Positions 45,648 through 52,437 of a stretch of 64,000 bases of DNA are shown one piece after another. Source of the DNA: Herbidospora cretacea (lineage in GTDB: Bacteria; Actinomycetota; Actinomycetes; Streptosporangiales; Streptosporangiaceae); assembly GCF_001570605.1 (NCBI RefSeq), contig NZ_BBXG01000030.1, forward strand, positions 1 to 64,000. The letters are read 5' to 3'. Each line of letters starts with the position of its first letter. Positions within the stretch are counted from its first letter, which is position 1. A program made the position numbers and the translations under genes. The notes below the pieces were generated by a model. That model was not told the DNA's origin. It saw nothing but the letters and a program-made list of their open reading frames with translations, and did no database searches.

Positions 45648-47090
45648 TCAGACGGGAGTGATGGGGAGCAGCTTGCCGACCTTGATGGGCTCGCGCATCG
45701 GCGGGACGTACCGGGTCCAGTCGTCGAAGACCGGGTGGATCGAGTCGTCGGCGACCAGCCGCGGGGTCGTCATGACCTCGTTGTTCCTGGCCAGGTCCTC
45801 GCCGGTGACGCCCGACTCCAGCCAGAGCTGGGTGGCGATGCCGTGGCGCAGGATCCGGCACTGGTGGCGGCTGTTGCGCTTGATGTCGAGCGACTCGGCC
45901 ATGTGGGAGGCCCGGCAGCCGCCGCCGCACGACGCCTTGATGTAGCAGCGGTCGCAGTCGGCGTGGTAGTCGCCGCCGTAGACCGTGCTGGTCCGCATCT
46001 CCTTCAGCACCGGGGCGCCGAAGATCTCGGCCAGCGACTGCTGGCGCACGTTGCCGGCGTGGTGCTCGTTGCCGGTGACCAGCTTGCACGGGTAGACGTC
46101 GCCGAGCGAGTTGATGTAGATCTCGTTGCCGCCCATGCCGCAGTTGCCCTTGATGGAGCACGTGTTGACCGGCCTCGGGCCGTCGGGGCTGAGCTTGCCG
46201 GCCGCCGGGGAGGTCCACGCGATCTCCTGGATCCGCATGTGGTCCTGCCAGCCGAAGTCGGCGTTGTCGGTGACGCCTCGGCCCAGCTTGTTGTGGTACA
46301 TCAACCGGATGCTGTGGACGTCGAGCTCTTCGAGGAACTGGGCGAAGTCCTCCAGCTCGTCGATGTTGTCCGACGTCACGATGTGGTTGATCTTCGGGAT
46401 CACGCCGACCTGGTTGAGCAGCTTCAGGGCCTTGTGCGTCTTGGCGAACGAGCCCGCGCCCCGCGTGCGGTCGTGGGTCTCGGCGGTGCCGCCGTCGACG
46501 CTGACCGTCACCGAGGTGAACAGGTCGGCGAACCGCTGGGCCGTCTCCAGCTTCCGGATCATCGTCGCGTTGGTGACGATGTTGCACTTCAGGCCGAGGC
46601 TCTTGGCGTACTCGACGATCTGGAACAGGTCCTTGCGGAGCATCGGCTCGCCGCCGGTGAAGATGACGTACTCGGCTCCGAAGTCGGCGATCTCCTCGAT
46701 GAGGCGCAGCGACTCGGCCGTGTTCAGCTCGTTCGGCAGGCACTTCTCCGACGACGCGTAGCAGTAGGGACAGCGCAGGTTGCAGCCGTCGGTGATCGCG
46801 TAGTAGGCCTGCTTGAGCTTCGGCTCCTGGAGCGTCACGTTCGGCCGGTGGCCGTTGTAGTAGGTCACCCAGTTGAGGACCAGCTTCGCCAGGGCCTTCT
46901 CGTTCTCCACGGTCTCGTCGAGCGGCAGGGAGCGGGCCAGCGCCGACAGGACGCCGAACTCCCGCGATGTCAGCACCACACGGCCGCCCGAATGCGGGTT
47001 GACCACGAGATGACTGTCGTCGTGCACGAAATAGGTGAGGCCCTCGGGGACCTCGAACAAGGCGCGGTTCTTGACCAGCTTCCCAGGCAT
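45648..47090 (-). CDS. Radical SAM/SPASM peptide-modifying enzyme
   Basis: 480 residues. The ATG at 47090 is preceded by GGGAGGGAG. Residues 1-90 resemble a fused PqqD-like region. The [4Fe-4S]-SAM motif is CNLRCPYC (Cys103, 107, 110), then FTGGEPMLRKDLF. The C-terminal SPASM region supplies auxiliary-cluster cysteines (NTCSIKGNCGMGG, VYPCKL, DCDRCYIKASCGGGC). Enzymes of this type install thioether, C-C or similar cross-links in RiPPs. Located directly after the precursor, it most likely acts on the Cys-Leu-Cys part of the core. Confidence 0.92.
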   Translation of the reverse strand: MPGKLVKNRALFEVPEGLTYFVHDDSHLVVNPHSGGRVVLTSREFGVLSALARSLPLDETVENEKALAKLVLNWVTYYNGHRPNVTLQEPKLKQAYYAITDGCNLRCPYCYASSEKCLPNELNTAESLRLIEEIADFGAEYVIFTGGEPMLRKDLFQIVEYAKSLGLKCNIVTNATMIRKLETAQRFADLFTSVTVSVDGGTAETHDRTRGAGSFAKTHKALKLLNQVGVIPKINHIVTSDNIDELEDFAQFLEELDVHSIRLMYHNKLGRGVTDNADFGWQDHMRIQEIAWTSPAAGKLSPDGPRPVNTCSIKGNCGMGGNEIYINSLGDVYPCKLVTGNEHHAGNVRQQSLAEIFGAPVLKEMRTSTVYGGDYHADCDRCYIKASCGGGCRASHMAESLDIKRNSRHQCRILRHGIATQLWLESGVTGEDLARNNEVMTTPRLVADDSIHPVFDDWTRYVPPMREPIKVGKLLPITPV

Positions 47091-47118
47091 GTCGCTCTCC
47101 CTCCCAACTCCCTGCGCG

Positions 47119-47149
47119 GGACGCGGCCCCGGCGTGCGGGGCCGCGTCC
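47119..47149 (-). terminator. Hairpin between precursor and radical SAM gene (attenuator)
   Basis: A perfect 13-base stem (GGACGCGGCCCCG / CGGGGCCGCGTCC) with a 5-base loop and no U-tract. Such hairpins between a RiPP precursor and its enzymes usually allow partial read-through or protect the precursor mRNA, giving more precursor than enzyme. Confidence 0.65.
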
Positions 47150-47164
47150 GCGAACCGGTGGAAC

Positions 47165-47458
47165 CTAGTTGGCCGCGCCGCCGGAGCCCGAGCCGGACCA
47201 AGCGCCACAGAGGCAGTCGGCCGCGACCGGCACCGAGTGGGCGACGACCTCGGGCTCGGCCCATTCGCCCTCGGCGCTCACGCCGGCGCTGACACCCGCG
47301 AGCACGCCGGGCAGAGCGGTCGGGAGCTTGTCCTTGAGGGAGACGAGCAGGTCCACTTCCTCCCGAGTCAGGGTGGCGAACGCCTCCTCGACCTCGGCGG
47401 CGAGGGGGGAGTTGAGGATTCCGGCCTGACGCAGTTCTTCTGCGGGATCGAAGGACAT
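47165..47458 (-). CDS. Probable RiPP precursor peptide
   Basis: 97 residues, first gene of the operon. The leader (to about residue 47) is helical and acidic: FDPAEELRQAG, FATLTREEVDLLVSLKDKL. A linker rich in Ala, Gly and Val follows. The C-terminal candidate core, HSVPVAADCLCGAWSGSGSG plus GAAN, has a Cys-X-Cys and a Ser/Gly tail, both plausible targets for YcaO/TfuA and radical SAM chemistry. The leader aligns without gaps with the small protein at 47643. The cleavage site is not known. It resembles small proteins databases call aroma-sacti cluster proteins (from memory). Confidence 0.75.
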   Translation of the reverse strand: MSFDPAEELRQAGILNSPLAAEVEEAFATLTREEVDLLVSLKDKLPTALPGVLAGVSAGVSAEGEWAEPEVVAHSVPVAADCLCGAWSGSGSGGAAN

Positions 47459-47497
47459 GCCTTCACCTTCCTAACAGATGGGATTCCTTGCGCCTTG

Positions 47498-47576
47498 AGT
47501 ATGTGCTGGCGACAAGAGGGCCGGACAACCCCACAAACGTGGGCTGACCGGCGGAAAAGACCCCACAAACGTGGGG
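47498..47576 (-). promoter_or_regulatory. Cluster promoter with two CCCCAC/GTGGGG operators (precursor operon)
   Basis: Reading left: -35 TTGTCC (47523-47528), 19 bases, -10 CATACT (47498-47503). The palindrome CCCCACAAACGTGGG (47529-47543) abuts the -35 box. A second copy, CCCCACAAACGTGGGG, lies at 47561-47576, starting 32 bases (about three helical turns) upstream. The ABC operon carries the same layout with one site. Confidence 0.72.
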
Positions 47577-47642
47577 TGGCCGACCTTTCGGCCGGGTTTC
47601 AGAATTACGCAAAAGCGGACAATTTCCCGGTTAGGACGAGTG

Positions 47643-47843
47643 ATGAACAGAACCGGTTCGGGGGCGTTCGACGCACTGGCCGATCTACGTGCCGCAGGGC
47701 ACCCCATCGATCTGCTCGACGAGCGCCAGCGGGAGGTCTTCGCCTCGCTCAACGAGACCGAGGTCACCCTGCTCAACTCCATCAAGCGCCGTCTCGACGA
47801 CGTCGCGCCCGAGGTCGAGGGCCAGGAACTGAAGCTGGTATGA
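47643..47843 (+). CDS. Small leader-like protein, divergent from the precursor
   Basis: 66 residues. Residues 9-51 align with residues 3-45 of the precursor without a gap, 18 of 43 identical (shared F-D, L-R-x-A-G, F-A-x-L, E-V-x-L-L-x-S-x-K-x-x-L). After this region only DDVAPEVEGQELKLV remains and there is no Cys. It is coupled to the cyclase gene by ATGA. It could be a regulatory decoy of the leader, a substrate of the subtilase, or a degenerate precursor. Confidence 0.7.
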   Translation: MNRTGSGAFDALADLRAAGHPIDLLDERQREVFASLNETEVTLLNSIKRRLDDVAPEVEGQELKLV

Positions 47844-50821
47844 GCGCCCAGGGGTCGCGGCCCGCGCGCCGTCACATCGTGGTTCTGTTCATCGACCTGT
47901 CCGGGTCGACCGAACTCGCGGAGCGTCTCGACCCCGAGCTGCTCATGCAGATCCTGGAGCGCTACTACGCGGGATGCAGGGAGGCGATCTTCGCCAACGG
48001 CGGCGTGATCGAGAAGTACATCGGCGACGCCATCATGGCCGTCTTCGGCATCCCGCTCAGCCGCGAGGACGACGCATTGCGCGCCGTGCTCGCCGCCCAC
48101 GGCGCGATGAAGTCCGTGTACGAACTGGCCGACGAGCTGGAGCGGGCCGTCGGCGTCCGGATCGGGGCCCACGTCGGGGTGGCGTTCGGCGAGGTCATGG
48201 TGGTCGGGAACACCGGGACCGACGTGCGGGTGATCGGCGACACGGTCAACACGGCCGCGCGCATCCAGTCGGCCGCCAAGGAGGGCGAGATCCTCCTCGG
48301 CGACGACGTGGCCCGGCTGGTGCGCCAGCACGCGGTCATGGAGGAGGTCCCGCCGCTCACGCTGAAGGGCAAGAAGGAGCCGGTCCGCGCCTGGCTGCTG
48401 CTCGACGTCGAACCCGACCGGGCGGGGGACGCGAGCACCGACACCGTCCCGCTGATCGGCCGCGACGACGAGCTGGCCCAGCTCACCCGCCTGCACGACC
48501 GGGTGATCCGGGAGCGCCTGTGCGGAATGGCGACCCTGCTCGGGGTGCCCGGCATCGGCAAGTCGCGGCTGGTCCGCGAGTTCCTGCACCGCCTCCCGCC
48601 GGAGGTCCGGGTGCTGACGGGGCGCTGTCCGTCGTACGGGATCGGCGCCACCTACCGGCCGATCGCCGAGATGCTGGAGGACGTCAACGGCGACTGGCCC
48701 GCCGTCGCGGCGGCCGTGGGACCCGACGGCGAGCGCACGCTCAAGGCCCTGGCGGGCAACGGCCAGACGCCCGGCGTCAAGGAGATCGCCCGCGCGGTCC
48801 GCAGCTTCCTTGAGGTGATGGCCGACAACCGGCCGCTCGTGGTGGTGCTCGACAACCTCCAGTGGGCCGAGCCGACCCTGCTCGACCTCATCGACGACTG
48901 CGTGTCGTGGCTGACCGACGTGCCGGTGCTGTTCGTCTGCGTGGCCCGGCCGGAGATCTACGAACTGCGCTCCGGCTGGGGCGGCGGTGTGGCGTGCGGG
49001 ATGTCGCTGGAGCTCGGTCCGCTGGGCGGGGCCGACATCGCCCGGCTCGTGCAGGAACTCTGCGCCGAACGGGTCGAGGTGACGGCGCACGCCGACGACG
49101 CCCTGCACTGGCGGGTGGCCGTCAGCAGCGACGGGAACCCGCTGTTCGCCGAGCTGATGCTGGAGACGCTGACCGAGGGCGACGGCTCGCTGCCGCCCAC
49201 GATCACCGCGCTGCTGGGCGCCCGGCTCGACCGGCTCGGCGGCGACGAGCGCGAGGTGCTGGAGCGGGCCGCGACCATCGGCCAGAAGTTCACCCTCGGC
49301 CAGGTCGAGATGCTCGGCCCGGAACCGGGGACCTCGTCCGACCCGGTGCGCAGCCTCCAGCGCGACCGCCTGGTCAGGCGGGGCTCCCAGCCGGGGGCCT
49401 TCGAGTTCACCCAGACCCTCACCCGGGAGACCGTCTACTCGCTGACCAGCAAGGAGCTGCGCGCCGACTGGCACCGGCGGCTGGCCGACTGGCTCAGCGA
49501 GCAGGACGCCGCCGACGACGCCCCGTTCCGGAGCTGGACCTCCGGCGACATCAGCCGCCACCTGCTCGCGGCCTGCCGGTTCACCCGCGAGGTCCGCCCG
49601 TTCGACCCGTCGCTGGCCGCGCTGACCGACCGGGCTGCGAGCGCGCTGATTCGCGACGGCGGCGAGGCGCTGCACCGCAAGGACCTCCCGGCCGCCATCG
49701 CGCTGCTGGAGCGCGGGCGGGAGATCCTGCCGAAGGGCCGCGAGGAGCACCGGCGGCTCGCGGTCCTGATCAGCGACGCCGAACTCGCCCGGGGCGAGGC
49801 GGGCAAGGCCGCCGCCGCGCTCGACGTCGCCGAGGAGATGCTCCCGGGTGACGCGCGCAGCGCGCTGACCTGCACGATCCAGCGCGAGATCATGGGGATG
49901 CGCTCAGGTCGTACAACGGATCTGGAAGTTCTGCGAGACCGGCTGGAGTCCGACGACGACTTCGGCTGGTGCCGGTTCCACCAGCTGGAGGCCTGGACGC
50001 ACATCGACGCCGGCCGCTTCGGCGCGGCCGACCAGGCGATGCGCGACGGCCTGGCGCGGGCCCGCGCGATGGGCGACCGCTACGAGGAGGACCGGCTGCT
50101 CGGCGGCCTCTGCGAACTGGTGCAGTGGTCGCCCACCCCGGTCGGCGAAGGGCTCGCGCTCTGCGCCGACCTGCGGGAGCGGTTCGTCGGCGACCGGGCG
50201 CTGCTGGTGCCGGTCCTGCTCACCGAGGCCCGGCTGCTCGCGCTGAGCGGGGAGATCGAGACCGCCAGGGAGACCCTCGACACCGCCGCCCTCTACGTCG
50301 ACGAGCTCGACCTCGGCCTGCCCGCCATCGCGGTCACCCAGGTCCGCGGCCTCGTCGAGTCGCTGGCCGGCGACCACGAGAGCGCCCGCACCCTCTTCCG
50401 CGACGCCGCCGCCGCGCTGCACGCCGCCGGGCACGGCGGGGCCGCCACCACCCTGGAGATCTACGCCGCCCGCGAGACCCTCCGCCTGGGCGACCCCCGC
50501 CTGGCCGCCCAGGAACTCTCCCGGCGGGAGGGCCCGCGCCAGCTCCGGGGCGAGGTCACCGCGCTCACGCTGGAAGCCGCCATCGCCGCCCGGACCGGTG
50601 CCGATGCGGAGGCTCTGGAGATCACCGAGCGGGTCGCCGCGCTCGTGGAGACGACCGACGACCCCTGTCTCCGTGGCGACATCTTCGTGGAGATCGCCCA
50701 TATCCGGCGCGCCGCAGGGCGCGATCCCGCCGAGGCGCTCAGAAACGCGCTCACCGCCTACGACAGCAAAGGGGCGAGCCTGCTCGCCCACCGGACCCGC
50801 GACCTGCTGGGGGACCCGTGA
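47840..50821 (+). CDS. Class III adenylyl cyclase / AAA ATPase / TPR protein
   Basis: 993 residues. Residues about 11-190 form a class III cyclase catalytic domain: metal Asp in VLFIDLSGSTE and IGDAIMAVFG, Lys in VIEKYIGD, and the transition-state Asn/Arg in VNTAARIQ, so it looks active. Residues about 210-500 are an AAA/NACHT-like ATPase with Walker A GVPGIGKSR and VVVLDNLQWAEP. The rest is TPR-like helices. Cytosolic, like LAL-type signal proteins. Between the leader-like protein and a subtilase it may couple peptide sensing to cAMP (inference). Confidence 0.85.
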   Translation: MSAQGSRPARRHIVVLFIDLSGSTELAERLDPELLMQILERYYAGCREAIFANGGVIEKYIGDAIMAVFGIPLSREDDALRAVLAAHGAMKSVYELADELERAVGVRIGAHVGVAFGEVMVVGNTGTDVRVIGDTVNTAARIQSAAKEGEILLGDDVARLVRQHAVMEEVPPLTLKGKKEPVRAWLLLDVEPDRAGDASTDTVPLIGRDDELAQLTRLHDRVIRERLCGMATLLGVPGIGKSRLVREFLHRLPPEVRVLTGRCPSYGIGATYRPIAEMLEDVNGDWPAVAAAVGPDGERTLKALAGNGQTPGVKEIARAVRSFLEVMADNRPLVVVLDNLQWAEPTLLDLIDDCVSWLTDVPVLFVCVARPEIYELRSGWGGGVACGMSLELGPLGGADIARLVQELCAERVEVTAHADDALHWRVAVSSDGNPLFAELMLETLTEGDGSLPPTITALLGARLDRLGGDEREVLERAATIGQKFTLGQVEMLGPEPGTSSDPVRSLQRDRLVRRGSQPGAFEFTQTLTRETVYSLTSKELRADWHRRLADWLSEQDAADDAPFRSWTSGDISRHLLAACRFTREVRPFDPSLAALTDRAASALIRDGGEALHRKDLPAAIALLERGREILPKGREEHRRLAVLISDAELARGEAGKAAAALDVAEEMLPGDARSALTCTIQREIMGMRSGRTTDLEVLRDRLESDDDFGWCRFHQLEAWTHIDAGRFGAADQAMRDGLARARAMGDRYEEDRLLGGLCELVQWSPTPVGEGLALCADLRERFVGDRALLVPVLLTEARLLALSGEIETARETLDTAALYVDELDLGLPAIAVTQVRGLVESLAGDHESARTLFRDAAAALHAAGHGGAATTLEIYAARETLRLGDPRLAAQELSRREGPRQLRGEVTALTLEAAIAARTGADAEALEITERVAALVETTDDPCLRGDIFVEIAHIRRAAGRDPAEALRNALTAYDSKGASLLAHRTRDLLGDP

Positions 50822-51723
50822 CCCTGACGCCCACCAACCCGCCACCGCTGCCGCCCTGGCGAAGGGCGCAGCGTGACCACTTCCCCGGCGTGCCGGCCTG
50901 GGGGCTGGCCACCCGCCGCGCCTCCCCCGAACCGTTCGAGATCAGCCGTCTGGAGTCGGTGGACAAGGCCTGGGCCTACGGCGGCGCCGACGGCACCGGC
51001 GTGCGCGTCTGCGTCCTGGACACCGGCGTCCAGGCCGACCATCCCCACGTCGGGGGCCTGGAGGCGTCCTACCAGGTCGTCGCCGACGGCGCGGGCGCGC
51101 TGTCGGTCGCCGAGTGCGAACCGCACGACCCGGCCGGGCACGGCACCGCCTGCGCCTCGGTGATCCGCCAGGTCGCGCCGGGGGCGTCGATCAGTTCGCT
51201 GCGGGTGCTCACCGACGGCAAGAACGGCAGCGGCGACGCCCTGCTGACCGGGCTGCGGTGGGCCATCGAGGCCGGGTTCGACGTCATCAACATGAGCCTG
51301 TCGACGACGAAGTCGGACTTCCGGCACACCCTTCAGGAGCTGGCCGACCGGGCCTACTTCCGGCGCTGCCTGCTGGTGGCCGCCGCGCACAACATGCCCG
51401 TGCTGAGCTTCCCCTGGACGTTCTCCTCGGTCGTGTCGGTGGCCAGCCACGACCAGACCGACCCGATGACCTACTTCTACAACCCCTCGCCACCCGCCGA
51501 GTTCCACGCCCGCGGCGTCAAGGTGCCGGTGGCGTGGACGGGCGGCAAGGTCGTGCGCAGCACCGGCAACAGCTTCGCCGCCCCGCACATCGCCGGGATC
51601 TGCGCGCTCATCCTGAGCAAGCACCCCTGGCTGACGCCGTTCCAGCTCAAGACCGTGCTCTATCTCGCCGCGGACAACACCGCTGACACCATCGCGCAGA
51701 ACGGAGAGCCCGATGTCCACTGA
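50818..51723 (+). CDS. Intracellular subtilisin-like serine protease (S8)
   Basis: 301 residues, GTG start overlapping the cyclase stop (GTGA). Catalytic triad Asp68 (VLDTGV), His108 (GHGTACAS) and Ser252 (GNSFAAPH), with oxyanion Asn192. No signal peptide and no propeptide of usual length, so it probably acts in the cytosol. Candidate for cleaving the RiPP leader or the 66-residue leader-like protein. It overlaps the GAF gene by 11 bases. Confidence 0.9.
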   Translation: MTLTPTNPPPLPPWRRAQRDHFPGVPAWGLATRRASPEPFEISRLESVDKAWAYGGADGTGVRVCVLDTGVQADHPHVGGLEASYQVVADGAGALSVAECEPHDPAGHGTACASVIRQVAPGASISSLRVLTDGKNGSGDALLTGLRWAIEAGFDVINMSLSTTKSDFRHTLQELADRAYFRRCLLVAAAHNMPVLSFPWTFSSVVSVASHDQTDPMTYFYNPSPPAEFHARGVKVPVAWTGGKVVRSTGNSFAAPHIAGICALILSKHPWLTPFQLKTVLYLAADNTADTIAQNGEPDVH

Positions 51724-52309
51724 GGACTTCGACAGCACCGAACGCAAGCTGCTGCAGTCGATCGTCGAGGTGGCCCGCCACATGTTCGGCGCGGCCGCCG
51801 CGTCGATCTTCCTGGTGGACCCGGAGACCGGCGAGCTGGTCTTCGAGGCCGTCTCCGGCGAGGGCGAGAAGGAGCTGGTCGGCAGCCGGTTCCCGGCCGG
51901 GACCGGGATCGCCGGGTGGGTCGCCACCAGCGGCCAGCCGATGGTCGCCGACGACCTCAAGGAGACCAAGTTCGACCACGACGCCGCCGAGTCGACCGGC
52001 TACGTGCCCGCCACGATCATGGCCGCGCCGCTGATCCGGTTCGAGGAGTGCGTGGGCGTGCTGGAGGTGCTCGACCGGGCCGAGTCGCGCAGCGACCTCG
52101 ACGACATCGAGCTGCTCGGCCTGTTCGCCACCCAGGCTGCGTGCGGCCTGGAGTTCCTGCTGCGGGTCAGGCACAGTGAGACCAGGCCGGCGATCGACCC
52201 CCAGGACGTGCTCCGGCGGCTCAGCGACCGCCCGCTGAACGGCGACGGCCCGCGCGACGTCGCGGCGCTGAAACTGCTCGCGCTGGCCGACGAATTGCTC
52301 GCCCACTAA
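51713..52309 (+). CDS. GAF-domain sensor protein
   Basis: 198 residues. One GAF domain (about 10-155): ASIFLVDPETGELVFEAVSG, GTGIAGWVATSGQPMVADD. No output domain, so it likely binds a small ligand or cyclic nucleotide made by the cyclase two genes upstream. GGAGA precedes the ATG. Last gene of the four-gene operon. Confidence 0.85.
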   Translation: MSTEDFDSTERKLLQSIVEVARHMFGAAAASIFLVDPETGELVFEAVSGEGEKELVGSRFPAGTGIAGWVATSGQPMVADDLKETKFDHDAAESTGYVPATIMAAPLIRFEECVGVLEVLDRAESRSDLDDIELLGLFATQAACGLEFLLRVRHSETRPAIDPQDVLRRLSDRPLNGDGPRDVAALKLLALADELLAH

Positions 52310-52437
52310 ATACCTCCGTGTATGTCTCAGGGCAATGACCGAATCGCGCCAGATTTCTGACATTTCTTGACATGGCGTAAGTCAGCGCTTCTCTCGTCTA
52401 CTCAAGTCGTCGATCGACGGCCTCGGGGAAGGACGAC

